Source: CAKZSB01 sp964646405
GTDB taxonomy: Bacteria > Pseudomonadota > Gammaproteobacteria > Granulosicoccales > Granulosicoccaceae
DNA length: 64,000 nt
NCBI GenBank assembly: GCA_964646405.1
Contig: CAZYDV010000002.1
Location: 1 to 64,000, forward strand
Direction: 5' to 3'
The notes beneath the pieces are model-generated. The model saw nothing but the letters and a program-made list of their open reading frames with translations. It was not told where the DNA came from and searched no databases. Positions 35,254-46,100 of the stretch are shown here, piece by piece. The position numbers and the translations under genes were made by a program. How positions within the stretch are numbered: position 1 is the stretch's first letter; every line of letters starts with the position of its first letter.

Positions 35254-36357
35254 ATGCGATTACTATCACTCGCGGTTTTGGGTTTACTCTTGGGAATAGT
35301 CTATTGGGTAGGAGCAACCGTCTACACTGACAGAATCGAGCAAGACATCACCCAACGCTCGAATATTGTCCTGGCCAAATACCAACCCGACGTCTCAATT
35401 GATGTTGACGGGAGAGACGTCACACTTCTGGGCACTGTCGATTCCGACCAGAAATCGGACGAGATTGAACAAATCGCCGACAACGTATGGGGCGTTCGAA
35501 AAACCGCCAACCAGCTTGATGTCGTCATACCGCCGCCACCGACCCCTGAGCGCACATTTGATTTCAAGGGTCACTACACCGAGGGCAACCTGAAGCTCAC
35601 CGGTCTGGTAGACAACGAAGACGTCATCGATCTGCTTGACGCTATTCCATCAGCGTTGCCGCACGACACATCCATCGTACGTGAGGGTATCGAAACCGGC
35701 GCCAAGCCACTGGCATTCAGCCCGCAGAAAGTCGAAACCGGTATCGCCGCACTCACTCAGTTGAGTAAAGGTGATCTGCATATCACTGACAAGTTTTTCG
35801 TACTCAAGGGTGTCGTGAGCGACGCTGACCGACGCACGGCAATTGAACAACTGATCGACACCCGCCGACCGGTGCTGGAACCCCTTGATGTGCTGCTCAA
35901 CATTACCGTTGATCCCTACCTGCACGTGACTCAGGCGTGTCGCGAGGCGATTTTTACCACCATGCAAAACAGCACGCTCAACTACAAAGTAGATCACTAC
36001 AACATTGAGTCGCAATACAACGACAAACTCGATGCCATTGCCTCTGTAGTCAACGGTGTCTGCGATGGCCAAATCAGTCAGATACTCGTTGAAGGCCATG
36101 CGGACGTTACCGGTGGCGAAGGCTATAACCAGGGATTGAGCGAACGACGTTCCGATACAGTCCGCAACCACCTTGCAGGACTGGGCATTACTGAAGAACT
36201 GGTTGCTGCATTCGGTTACGGCGAGTTCCGTCCGATCGCGAGTAACGAATCGGTCGAAGGGCGAGCGAAGAATCGCCGGGTTGAAATACACCTTTCAACC
36301 GAGCCGGCCTCAGCTAGCTCTGAAGACTCGGTGATCTCTACAAACTCTGCCGACTAA
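35254..36357 (+). CDS. BON-domain and OmpA-domain envelope protein
   Basis: A 367-residue protein. An N-terminal hydrophobic helix (about residues 2-22) is probably an uncleaved membrane anchor. Two or three BON-like modules follow (VSIDVDGRDVTLLGTVDSDQ, NLKLTGLVDNEDVIDLL, ITDKFFVLKGVVSDADRRTAIEQL). The C-terminal OmpA domain (about 245-350) has ILVEGHADVTGG, SERRSDTVRNHL and GRAKNRRVEIHL. The order resembles mycobacterial ArfA (OmpATb): membrane anchor, BON, OmpA. It probably links the membrane to peptidoglycan. ATG at 35254 was chosen over TTG at 35245. It is followed after 27 bp by a membrane-anchored coiled-coil protein, very likely in one operon ending at a strong terminator. Confidence 0.82.
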   Translation: MRLLSLAVLGLLLGIVYWVGATVYTDRIEQDITQRSNIVLAKYQPDVSIDVDGRDVTLLGTVDSDQKSDEIEQIADNVWGVRKTANQLDVVIPPPPTPERTFDFKGHYTEGNLKLTGLVDNEDVIDLLDAIPSALPHDTSIVREGIETGAKPLAFSPQKVETGIAALTQLSKGDLHITDKFFVLKGVVSDADRRTAIEQLIDTRRPVLEPLDVLLNITVDPYLHVTQACREAIFTTMQNSTLNYKVDHYNIESQYNDKLDAIASVVNGVCDGQISQILVEGHADVTGGEGYNQGLSERRSDTVRNHLAGLGITEELVAAFGYGEFRPIASNESVEGRAKNRRVEIHLSTEPASASSEDSVISTNSAD

Positions 36358-36384
36358 CCAGAAATCTACCAGGAGCTACCCAGC

Positions 36385-37647
36385 ATGATTTATCTTATCA
36401 CCCAGGTTCTGGCGCTGTTGGCAATCGCCTCAATTCTGAGCGGCATCTTCGGTTGGTTGTTGCGGCGATTCAAAGCCGCCAAGGCCGAGTCCATGTTACG
36501 CCAGAGGCTGCGCCGATCAGAGCAATCTATTCCACCAATCAAAGATGCGCTGGCACAGGCGCACGACGATCTTGATCGTCAGGATGCGGATATTGCGGCA
36601 CTGCGACGCGAGCTGAGCGAACGCGATCAATTTGCCGCCGAAGCTGAGCGCCGCCAGCGCGAACTCGAGCAGCAGATCAACGACAGCCTGGCAGCTTCCG
36701 CCCGCGCCCAGGCGGACAAGGACGGCTTGCTGAAAGACATCAATGCGCTGCGACTGGCGGATAACTCCACGCAGGGCAACATGGCACAAAAAGATGCGCA
36801 AATTGCCGATGCCAACGACCGAATCGATGCACTCAACCGGGAGCTGGCAGCGCAACAGGCGGAAAGAGCCCGACTGGAAGCAGACAAAGCCCGACTGGAG
36901 CAACAAAGCGCCGCTGCAGAGGCCGACATAGCTGCACTGCGTCGCGAGATCGCAGACCTGCAAAAGGCACTTGCCAATGCGCAGGCAGACGCACAGCAGA
37001 AAATACAGGCACTTGAGACAAAAGCAGCCGAGCTCAATGATGCGCGCGAAAAACAAAAGTTCGCTGCCATGGAGGCCAACACGGCTCGTGCAGACAACGA
37101 GCGCCTGTATGGTGATTTGAAACGCGACTTCGATGCGCTTCGAAAGACCGACGCCGACACGCGCCAAAAGCTCGCGGATTCAGAGCGTGCCACCACCGCT
37201 GCAGCCGATCGCGCGACCGACGTGCAGCGTCAACTGGCGGATCTGGAAAAAGCTATGGCCCGCGACAGCGAGGCTCAGGACGAGGCGCGTGCAGAGCTGG
37301 AGAAAGAAATCGCCGGCCTGCAGGCAGAGTTGAATCTGAAGACTGAGCAACTGGCCGATGCGACCAGCAAAGGTGCTGGCCTTGGCGAACAACTGGCCGA
37401 CTACCAGTCTCTCGAGGCAGAGCTTCGAGCCAGAATCAGCAAGCTCGAAACACTGCTGTCCGAAGAGCGACGCATGGCGGGCCAAAGCCTGCTGGCACGC
37501 ATCGTTGAGCTCGAGTCAATGCTGGAGGCCGAACGCCAAAAAGCGGAGGAATTGCCTGAGATACCAGAAGTCACCGACGTTAAAGTACGAGCGCAAATCA
37601 ATCGCTCCAGCGCTGTGAATGCGGCCAGGTTGAAAAAATCAGGCTAG
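36385..37647 (+). CDS. Membrane-anchored coiled-coil protein
   Basis: A 420-residue protein with one N-terminal membrane helix (about residues 3-26), a short basic stretch (LLRRFKAAK), then nearly 350 residues of Ala/Glu/Gln/Arg-rich heptad sequence predicted as a long coiled coil, for example LRRELSERDQ, ALNRELAAQQAERARLEADK and LRREIADLQKAL. The last ~40 residues (LPEIPEVTDVKVRAQINRSS) leave the heptad pattern and include basic residues. No enzyme motif is seen. It follows the BON-OmpA gene in a two-gene unit with an 'AGGAG' 8 nt before the ATG. A scaffold or tether role is plausible only by analogy. Confidence 0.75.
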   Translation: MIYLITQVLALLAIASILSGIFGWLLRRFKAAKAESMLRQRLRRSEQSIPPIKDALAQAHDDLDRQDADIAALRRELSERDQFAAEAERRQRELEQQINDSLAASARAQADKDGLLKDINALRLADNSTQGNMAQKDAQIADANDRIDALNRELAAQQAERARLEADKARLEQQSAAAEADIAALRREIADLQKALANAQADAQQKIQALETKAAELNDAREKQKFAAMEANTARADNERLYGDLKRDFDALRKTDADTRQKLADSERATTAAADRATDVQRQLADLEKAMARDSEAQDEARAELEKEIAGLQAELNLKTEQLADATSKGAGLGEQLADYQSLEAELRARISKLETLLSEERRMAGQSLLARIVELESMLEAERQKAEELPEIPEVTDVKVRAQINRSSAVNAARLKKSG

Positions 37648-37673
37648 CGTTCTCACACGCAAGCAGAAGATCG

Positions 37674-37703
37674 AAAACGCCGGCACAATTTGCCGGCGTT
37701 TTT
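37674..37703. terminator. Bidirectional intrinsic terminator
   Basis: AAAACGCCGGCA-CAATT-TGCCGGCGTTTT is a perfect 12-bp stem followed by T residues on the plus strand and by T residues on the minus strand. It ends the BON-OmpA/coiled-coil unit and the minus-strand gene at 37762. Confidence 0.9.
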
Positions 37704-37761
37704 GTTTTCAGCTTTTCATTTTTCTAAATGGTCTGCGCCACTGACGTCCGGGCGAACGCAT

Positions 37762-38025
37762 TCAGTCTTTCCTTGCAAGCACGCCCACCGCATCACGGAG
37801 CTTGTCGGCACCAACACTGTCAATCAGTTTCACGTCGCTGTCCGCCAGTTGACTGGCCGAGGCGCTCCATTCCGGCGCCAGCTCCCAATCTTTCCAATCT
37901 TCGCCGATACTGGCGCCGCTGGCCAGACGACTTGCCGCTGGGGCCAGGTTGATGGCCATTTGACGGTGGTGTCCGATCTGGGTCAATGACCCGTTGTTCA
38001 GACGTTCAATAAATTCGTTGCTCAT
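37762..38025 (-). CDS. Small hypothetical protein
   Basis: An 87-residue soluble protein of unknown family. It has a polar N terminus (MSNEFIERLNNGSLTQIG), a Trp-rich middle DWKDWELAPEWSASASQL and a C-terminal helix VGADKLRDAVGVL. The ATG at 38025 has GGAGA nine bases upstream and a proper intrinsic terminator lies downstream, which supports it as a real gene. Confidence 0.55.
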   Translation of the reverse strand: MSNEFIERLNNGSLTQIGHHRQMAINLAPAASRLASGASIGEDWKDWELAPEWSASASQLADSDVKLIDSVGADKLRDAVGVLARKD

Positions 38026-38228
38026 CAGGATGTTCTCCAAAGCCGGATACAATTGGCAGGCAATTGAGCCGTGGCGGGACGCCAAGGCAATTGCCCCCGG
38101 ATCGGAAAAACCGGTCTGCACAACTCACGTGCCTTCCCGAGCCCACTGTTCAAGCGTGCGGCAAGTCCCCGCACCCCGGCGATACTGTAGGCGATTCGGG
38201 CCACGCTGGCATTGAAGTAATTCGTCAT
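38025..38228 (-). CDS. Possible small gene upstream of the 87-residue protein
   Basis: A 67-codon frame beginning MTNYFNASVARIAYSIAGVRGLAARL and ending in a TGA that overlaps the next ATG (ATGA). The overlap suggests coupling, but there is no clear ribosome-binding site and the second half has the look of non-coding sequence (many Pro, Trp, Arg). No family is recognised. The 165 bp between its start and the next plus-strand gene at 38394 show nothing. Confidence 0.25.
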   Translation of the reverse strand: MTNYFNASVARIAYSIAGVRGLAARLNSGLGKARELCRPVFPIRGQLPWRPATAQLPANCIRLWRTS

Positions 38229-38393
38229 TTCAACAAACCACCAGTATCCGACCCTTCCACACCCTGGCCTTACGTGAATCGTTTCACAGCGCTTGAGGCG
38301 GGAGTGAGTACGCGTTCAGAACAAACAACCCGTCAGTCAAGGTAATGTCCCAGGCCCTACCACTCCACCACGCCGGTGAAGGATGTGCGGCTA

Positions 38394-39131
38394 ATGAATC
38401 GAATTCTACCGTTGGCATTTGCGGCTACAGCACTGCTTTGCAGTGTCAAAAGCTTCGCCTCAAACAGTGCAAGCGAATGCAACACCTATGCAGCTGGCTA
38501 TGAACAGGATGTCCATGGTTACTTTCAACTGGACACGGGACGCGGCTTGAGTGGTCAGTCAGAGCAACTGGTCAAAGCGCTTGCAGGATTGTTGGATGGC
38601 AAATGGCGAGGCAACTCGTCCGCAATCAACTGTGTCGGCCATTATTCACGCAGTGACGCCGAAACCACTCATTATTCGGTCGAAGCTGAAGTGAGTCGAA
38701 AGCTCAACGGTGCGCTTAAGCTTGAGGCAGAGCAATCAAATCGGCGCAGCGTGAAGCTCACGCGTCTTTACCTCACACCAGAACTCGACAGAGTAACCGT
38801 AGCCAATTCACGCAACTATTCGATAGAGTTTCTATCGCCAACCCGGGTGCGGTTCGACCATAAGTATCGAGCTAGAAACGGTGTTACAGAAGAAGACGTC
38901 CCGAGATTTTCCCCCGACCCCCGATCCCCTGAAGAAGCTCTCCGATTCCCTGAACGAGCCTATTGCCTCGATGCAAATCCGAGCCAGCGAGAGGTGACCT
39001 GCAATAGCACTCGACTAATTCATGAGATAAAAGAGATTGACCTTAATGATGACCAACTGACGGTGGATCATCGATTATTTATGAATGGTTTGTTTGTTTC
39101 TCATGAAAAGTGGATGCTGAAGAGAAGCTAG
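38394..39131 (+). CDS. Secreted hypothetical protein with four mature cysteines
   Basis: A 245-residue protein with a signal peptide (MNRILPLAFAATALLCSVKSFA). The mature chain holds cysteines in ASECNTY, INCVGHYS, AYCLDAN and VTCNST, suitable for two disulfide bonds. The middle has beta-rich segments VEAEVSRKLNGALKLEAEQ, SVKLTRLYLTPELDRVTV and PTRVRFDHKYRARNG. I do not recognise the family. AAGGA lies upstream of the ATG at 38394; an in-frame GTG at 38376 is less likely. It converges with the SH3b-domain gene. Confidence 0.6.
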   Translation: MNRILPLAFAATALLCSVKSFASNSASECNTYAAGYEQDVHGYFQLDTGRGLSGQSEQLVKALAGLLDGKWRGNSSAINCVGHYSRSDAETTHYSVEAEVSRKLNGALKLEAEQSNRRSVKLTRLYLTPELDRVTVANSRNYSIEFLSPTRVRFDHKYRARNGVTEEDVPRFSPDPRSPEEALRFPERAYCLDANPSQREVTCNSTRLIHEIKEIDLNDDQLTVDHRLFMNGLFVSHEKWMLKRS

Positions 39132-39175
39132 GCTGCGTGGTGCAATCCTGCCAACGCAACACGCCTGGGAGATTT

Positions 39176-39805
39176 TCAATTCGCCCCGGGCGGGATGACT
39201 CCAAGTAGTGATTTATGAATATATCCTGTAATCGATGAGTCATCGTTAACACCGATCTGCAGCCAGTCGCCGCGTCGATCAAACACGGTGACCGTGCTGC
39301 CGATTTCCAGCGACGTCAGGATCTGATCGCTGGTAGACGGACCTGCTCGAACGTTGCTGTACTGCCGCTTGACCTGCAGCACCGGATAGGCACTTTTATC
39401 GTCCGGTGCGTCCTCAACGGCGAGCAGAGGTTTATCGACGGCCAGCGTTGCAGCGGCTATTTCACGAAAGCTGTTGTCGTCGGCAATCACTTCGACCGGC
39501 GGCTTGGCCGCATCGGCCTCGGCAACCTCAAAGCCCGAGATTTGCACTTGCTGCAACTGCTCGCCGCCAGATGCCGGCTCGTCCGACGCGACGTCCTGGC
39601 GGCCGGCATAACCTTCCATCTGAACGATCTCCGACGGTGACATCTCAGGCAAACTGCCAAGCACCAGTGCAAGCGCCGCGAGCGGCACGCCGAGCGCACA
39701 CGCAGCGATTGCCGCCCATCTTCCGAATCGGGCGGGTTGAGGTGTATTGACCGTGTCGACGAGGTCGCTCGGATCTATATCGGGAAAATCTTTTACTGTT
39801 CGCAT
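39176..39805 (-). CDS. Membrane-anchored protein with C-terminal SH3b domain
   Basis: A 209-residue protein. An N-terminal cytoplasmic stretch is followed by one membrane helix (AAIAACALGVPLAALALVLG, about residues 32-51), an acidic, variable periplasmic linker (about 55-125) and a bacterial SH3 domain (about 135-205: VKRQYSNVRAGPSTSDQILTSLEIGSTVTV followed by GDWLQIGV and GYIHKSLL). SH3b domains usually bind peptidoglycan or peptide stems. ATG at 39805 was preferred to TTG at 39820. It is downstream of the giant lipoprotein gene on the same strand, across a 311-bp gap. Confidence 0.7.
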   Translation of the reverse strand: MRTVKDFPDIDPSDLVDTVNTPQPARFGRWAAIAACALGVPLAALALVLGSLPEMSPSEIVQMEGYAGRQDVASDEPASGGEQLQQVQISGFEVAEADAAKPPVEVIADDNSFREIAAATLAVDKPLLAVEDAPDDKSAYPVLQVKRQYSNVRAGPSTSDQILTSLEIGSTVTVFDRRGDWLQIGVNDDSSITGYIHKSLLGVIPPGAN

Positions 39806-40116
39806 CGGGCAATCTGGCAATGGGTAACTCGAATCTCACCATGTTTGAATAGAACTGGCAAACCTCCTGTCGACAGCCGAATTGATGAGAGATTGTCGGG
39901 GTTTAAAATCCAAACCCACTTTCAGGAATGTTACACGATTGTTGTAGCCATACGCCAATTTCCCAACGATTCGACCCTCGATAAGTTGACAAATCCCTTT
40001 GTTTTGGGGGATTCTGGACATGGTGCAATGTCGAGAACCGATGCCAGCAGCAAAACTCCGCTCTGCCCGGACACCCGCGCGGTTATTGCGCGCGGGGCTA
40101 GCAAGGGGCGAAAAAT
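39806..40116. other. 311-bp gap downstream of the giant lipoprotein gene
   Basis: No gene is supported here. It holds a GC-rich dyad (40074-40096) near the end of the giant gene. Otherwise it presumably carries the promoter of the SH3b gene, for which I see only a weak candidate (TTGCCA on the minus strand without a good -10). Confidence 0.5.
40074..40096 (-). terminator. GC-rich hairpin after the giant lipoprotein gene
   Basis: CCCGCGCG pairs with CGCGCGGG across a seven-base loop. It lies 21 bp past the stop codon on the minus strand. No U tract follows, so it is either a weak intrinsic terminator or an mRNA 3'-end stabiliser. Confidence 0.35.
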
Positions 40117-43100
40117 CTACTCTAACGTCGTCGCCACAACCGGCGACTGCGGTCGGATGAATCCACGCACGGCGATGACTTCCTCAATATCGATACCGGC
40201 GAAGGCGCTGGTTTCTGGCGGCGCCAGATCGAACGACAGGTTCTCGCCCTCTCCGACATCGACAGTCTCGGCAGACTCATCCGACAAATCGCCGTTCAGA
40301 TTGCGATCATACAAAAACGATCCGCCGTTATCTGTGTTGTAGACGCAAGCATTGGTGGGCGCGAATGTGATGTTCGACCCGCCCTCGCCCACCGCGATCT
40401 GCAACGCGTTTTCATCCAGCATCAGAGACTGATATTGCGCGCGCTCTATCAGACTATGGTCAGCACCGGGACCGGCCCAATTGCAAATAAAACCATTGAT
40501 CGTACCCACTCGATCACTCGCTGTAACCAGGCTCTGTCCGTAACCAAACCAGGCATCGCCGTGCAGTGCGTCCGGCCCAACGATACCAACGTTGAGCACC
40601 CGTGAGTGGCTATCGCCGGCGCCGGCCTGCCAACTGTAGGCGTAGGATCCGGCATTGTTTGTCGGGTTGAATTCGGCCTGAAAGACCGAGAAGTCGTTGG
40701 CCCAACCGTCGTCGAACAACAACTGTGAATAACCGGGATCTACCTGACCGCTGGGATCAAAGCCGCTTCCGATCGCCGCATGCCCACAATACATACCGTG
40801 GCGATACTCGCTGCGAATCTGCTGATGTTGAAGCCGTTGAAACGCCACCGAACTCAGGTGGCGAACAGCAGCGTCAGGGCAATTGCCGCTATCGACGCTA
40901 TCCTCTGCACTGATCTGCAGCAGACCTGAAAACTCCTCGGGCACGCCGTTTGGCGAAGGGTTGAAAAGCAACGCGATGTCCGATGAACGCGCATCCCCCA
41001 ACGCTGAATCGAACTGCTGCAGGGTCACGTGATAATGCCAACTGCCGGTGTCCGGGTCTCGCGCCACTGAGGCATGGTCAAATTCGATCCCCGCTACGCC
41101 CTGCGCCTGCAGCCGGTCAGCTACATTCACACTGCCGCCGTCGAGCAGCAATTGCTGTTCATCAGCATGCAGTTGTCGCACAGTAGCCGCCATCAGTAAC
41201 AAGCCAGCTGTAGTGCGCTGTCTGGCCGCAGATAATTGCTCATTCAACTGCGCAGCCGCACAGACGTGCCCGCTCGTCGCATCGTAATGCGCCCAAATAC
41301 CCAGATCGCCGCCGGGTAGTGTGGCTATCTGGCCAGAGCGATCGGTACCGTCCGGATGATCGCGATAATCCATAGACGGACCAAAGCAGGCGGCGTGTCG
41401 AGACGCGGCAATCAGCCCATCGGTGTGCAAGCGTTCCGCCAGGTGATCGCGTCCGGTGAGTACTCGCGCGATGCGCTCGGCGTCAGAACGGATCGCATCG
41501 GCACCGCGAATCGCAATCGGATCGTAGTCGATCAACGGCGGCTCGGCGAACTCGTGACCGGCACAATGTGCCAGTTCAGCGGGATCGATACCGGTACCAG
41601 ATTCATCGCAGGAGGCGTCGGTTGGAAAATCTGTGTGACCAGGCATGACCGTCTCGCCATCCTCACAGGCAGGATCTGGCGCATCGCCGGTTTGTGAACA
41701 GAATTCAATCGACGGCGGCACTGCATCCGGACCAGACGTTTGCCCGTTCAGATCACAAAAAATGCCGTCAATCGCCTCTGATCCATCCGGACAAATGCCT
41801 GCCGGTATGGAGCTTTCACCGGTGTTGCCGTCTGGATTGCCGATAAACGGGCCGTCTGCATCAACACAGAGGTCAGTCGATGCGCTATCGGCGATGCAAT
41901 CAAATGCACCATGCTGCGCATCAATACCATCGACCGGGAATGTACAGACACCACTTGCAGGATCGAAGCACGCCGTTTCATCGACCGGAAACTCTGTTGT
42001 GCCCGGTGTCCCGGTCGGATCAAATGGCGGCGATCCATCTGCGCACTGACCATCCACGGCAACCGCACCGTCGGCGCAAATCAAATCTGCAAAGGTATCC
42101 GTGTCTGACAAGAAAACACCAAATCCTTCACTATGGCCCAATTGTCCGCTCACATCATTGGCAAAAGGTGATGCCACGCTTAGGCCAGTTGGAAAGTAGC
42201 TCGACGTTGGCAACCCGTCGAAAAGTTCCTCGGCACTGTGATCGAATATATGCTCAGCGATCACTTCGAGATGCCCACTAGCGGCGTCGGGCTCGGCGCG
42301 GATAAAGTATTCCGTGCCGTGCTGTCGAAGAGCGAATTCCACCGAACCTCGATCGAAACCGACGAACAATCGAAATTTACCATCGCTATCGCGTGGCGTC
42401 TCAAACGCACCCGATGCATCCAGTTCCAGAACGCTGTCGAGGGTTTCGGAGAACTCAAAGTACCAGCCATCTGTTTCCGGTGCCACGTAGAGCTCAGGTT
42501 CACCATCACCGTTGAAGTCGTGCTGCCCATTCAACGCAGGCCGTGCATCCAACAGATACCACGCGACGCGAAGAATGTCTCCATCAAGATGACGAAGTTC
42601 AACATCGGCGGCGATTCCACTTTGATGTTCTAGATAGGCAAAGCCCGGCACGACTGCTTCTACAACACCAGCCACGCTATCGAAAGATGGCAGACCGCCG
42701 CGCTGAAAATGAACATAGACCTCGCGCTCGTCATGATCAGCATCGAAGAATACCTCGATGAAGATCTCAAGCAGCTCATCTGTCTCGGGCACTTGAAGCC
42801 AGTACTCGCCCGGTTCAAACAGAGGAATGTTGCCGTCGGAATTCAGCTCACCCAGAAGATTAAGTCCCAGGTCATGCAAGTGTGGAAGCAGCGCAAGCTC
42901 TGACAGATCAGGACTTGCCACAAAAGCATCTTCCAGCGCCGTGCCGCTGCTTGTATCAAAACAGCTAAAGGACGCTGGATCGGAAGAAATCGCGCCGCAG
43001 GTGGGCAGAAAATCGTTCGGATTATCGGCGGTGTTGAATGCTACAAAGGCGTCGGCATTCAGACGCCCTTGCAACACCATTTGAGCCTGCGAGTCGAGCT

Positions 43101-46100
43101 GCGATCCAACGACATCTGAACCGGTGGACAGTTGCACGGTTGAAAAGCCGTTGTCAGTAAATGAAAGCGGGCCATCGTAGTTGAAAAGTATTCGTTCGGA
43201 CTGACAAGCTTCGGCCTGCAAATGCGTACCATCCCCGGCGATACAAAGCGACTGGCCAGGTATCAGATCAATTTCATTGTCGAGATACCCTGGTGACGAA
43301 ATTTCGGTTGTCGCGATCGACTCGCGTCGATAAACACTGTAGCCCGCGAGATCACCGGCATCGTTTTCTATCGGCGCACGCATCTCGATGTCACAGTTCC
43401 GGCCAGCCAGCCAGGGAACATGAAAGTAGAACTCGGGTTGTAGTGCTGCACCTGTGTGATCGCGCGCGGGTGCGTAAATCTGGAAATGCTCTTGAGGCAG
43501 AAAATGGGCATCGTCACCAGTTGCAGCACAAACCATTGTCAACTCATACTCGATAGCACCGGGCACAACCGCACCAAACAACCTCACTTCACGACTAACA
43601 TCAATCGTTGAGAGCTCAGAGAGACTGGACAACTCACCGTCCACGGACAGGGATAGCTCCTCTACTACCGGCAATTCATCTGGCAGTGCCACCGTGATCT
43701 GACCGCTGGCACCCGGGCGCGATGGGCATTCGGCATCCCCACAGACAAGCACAGTACCGTCGGGTCCTAACGGCGGATGAAACTCAATCTCATAGTCCAG
43801 CGAGACATACTCGCCCAATGTCTGGCGTGTCGCGTCTGGTACCAGCAGCGAAACACCCAGTTCAAAATCGGATGTCGCGTCCAATTCAATTTGCACGTCG
43901 CCGCTTACTGGCAGCGTTTCGCACTGGGGTGGCTCGAAAAAGCCAGTGTCAGAGAATTGTTCTGGCGCACAAAGAAGGATCGTCTGCAGGTCGGTAACTT
44001 CACCAAACACCGCACCTGACAGGGATATGCTGGCAATCTCTCCCGGATAGACATTACGCGTCTCCAGCACCAGCGCATTGCTGACACTGCCATCCCCGGC
44101 AGTACGCGTTGTGGCATGCATCGTCAGCAGATCAAAATCATTACCCGGCTGCTCGTTTGTAGTGCCGGGCAGTTGGCCGGGGATGTTCGGATCGTGATCG
44201 TTGGGATCGAAAAGCGAAGGCAGGCCGTCGTAGTCCCGATCGTAGACGATACCGACAACGGTATCGATGTCGCTCGCGAAGGCAAGCTCGGGGTAATCCA
44301 GTGGGCAATCCCGATCTTCTTCGTGAAAACACACGACCTCGCGCTCGTCGAACGCTTGAAAATCATCGTCAAGCACATCAAACCGAATGATCTCCAGACC
44401 CATTTCAAAATGCCCGTACGGATCGTCTGCAGGCAGATCCCTGATTACCCTGCCTAAATAGAGCGGCCCGTCGTCGTCAGTGTGCTGATCAAAAATTGCG
44501 ATCAGATCGTTGTGTACCAGATTAGTGGTAAATGAACCGGCTTCTTGCGGTGTCGGTTCCATCAGATACCGCTTGTCCTGACGCGAGAACCCAAGTTTTA
44601 CGAAAGTCAGTCCAGGACGCCCCGCATCCAATCTGACCGGCAGACTACTATAGTTCGGCGGCACGCCGAAGACCGTATCCAGGTCTTCGAACATCTGAAT
44701 ATTCTCGTCAAAATGCACGCCCGCATAACGGATGAATACGCCGTCGGTGGCATCGCCGAGCAAGGTGTAGCCGTCGGTAGCAGCGAACGACAATTGTTCT
44801 GCAGGTAACAATTGCAGACCGCTGTAGCCGTCTGGATTGTCGAGTACTAACCAGTCCCCGTAGTAGAGGCGGTGATAGGTTATTCCACCCGTGCTCGCAT
44901 CATAGGGCTCGGCCACGGCTTCATCAAATGCCACGTCCGGTGCCGTGACATCGCCAATCGCGTTAACACTGGCCACTCCAATATCGACAAATGCCTGCGT
45001 ACTGCCGTGAAAATCGGTGTAGAAGTCAGCGAAGCGAATCTCCAGTATCCAATACCTGCCATCCGCATCACGCATCAGGTACAAACGCTCGGGCGCGACG
45101 TTGCCAACGACTACATCCAGACCACTGGTCATCAAATCCGGAGCCACAGTTGCCTGCTCGATTAACTCGCGAACATTATGTCCAACTACTGATTGCATAC
45201 CAAAGAGTGGCTTGCTGTCAGTAGTCTCTGCAAGTGTCAGCCGGAACTCACCCTGTTCGACCAATGCGTACAGAGGTGCAAACGCAGTGTCAGTGTTTTC
45301 GGCTGCGGTCAGATGAAAGCCTGCCGCACTACTGATAAACAACAGGTCCACGCGTCCCTGTCCGGCAGCCTCATCTTCAGCGGTCAGATACAGCGGCGCA
45401 CCCGGGACCTCAAGATTCGACACATCAATGCCTTCAGGTTCATCGCCCTCCAATCCCGGCCGGTGCTGATCGCTAATCAGGCCAAGCCCTGGTACCTGAG
45501 TAAATTGAATGTCGGGCCCAATGAACAATGGCGCGTCCCGCGGACACAAATCCAGATGAGGTACGTAGCCGTCCGCGTGGAAGAAAATTTCCGGCAGTTC
45601 ATTCTGGTACCCGTCGATTTCAAATCGCAAGACATAGTCCCGCCCATAGTCCGCACCATCGAGAGCAGATAATTCTTCAATGGTGTAGGTTCTGCGCTGC
45701 AAACCATCGACGTCTACAAGCTCCGAACTGATCGAAGCATCGATACGATTACCCTTGATAAATTCTCCCGTATCGGGAACATACTCGACCCCGAAGACAG
45801 ACAGGCTCAGGCGCTGGTGATCAGCGCCCAGTTCCGGGTCCTGGCCGTCAAATCGTTCGATTGTGCAACTTGCCGCGACGCGATTGGCACGCTCGCCCAG
45901 ATCTGAACCAAAATCTTCAATGTCCTGCTCGCGGTACTGTGGCAAGACGGGAATGTCCCCCAACCCAGATGCCAGTTGTCGTGCCGCCACTTCAAACAGA
46001 TCGCCATCATCGATTTCGGTCACGCTCAATAGCGAGGAGACGATGGTGGCAACCGAGATATCACCCGTTGGCTCAAGCTGTTTCTGGTTGTTATAGTTGG

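Noticed and set aside
36517..37196. Long minus-strand open frames (216 and 189 codons) opposite the coiled-coil gene
   Set aside because: They arise from the skewed codon composition (Ala/Glu/Gln/Arg repeats) of the real plus-strand gene. They are Ser/Ala or Leu/Cys-rich with no motifs or ribosome-binding sites.
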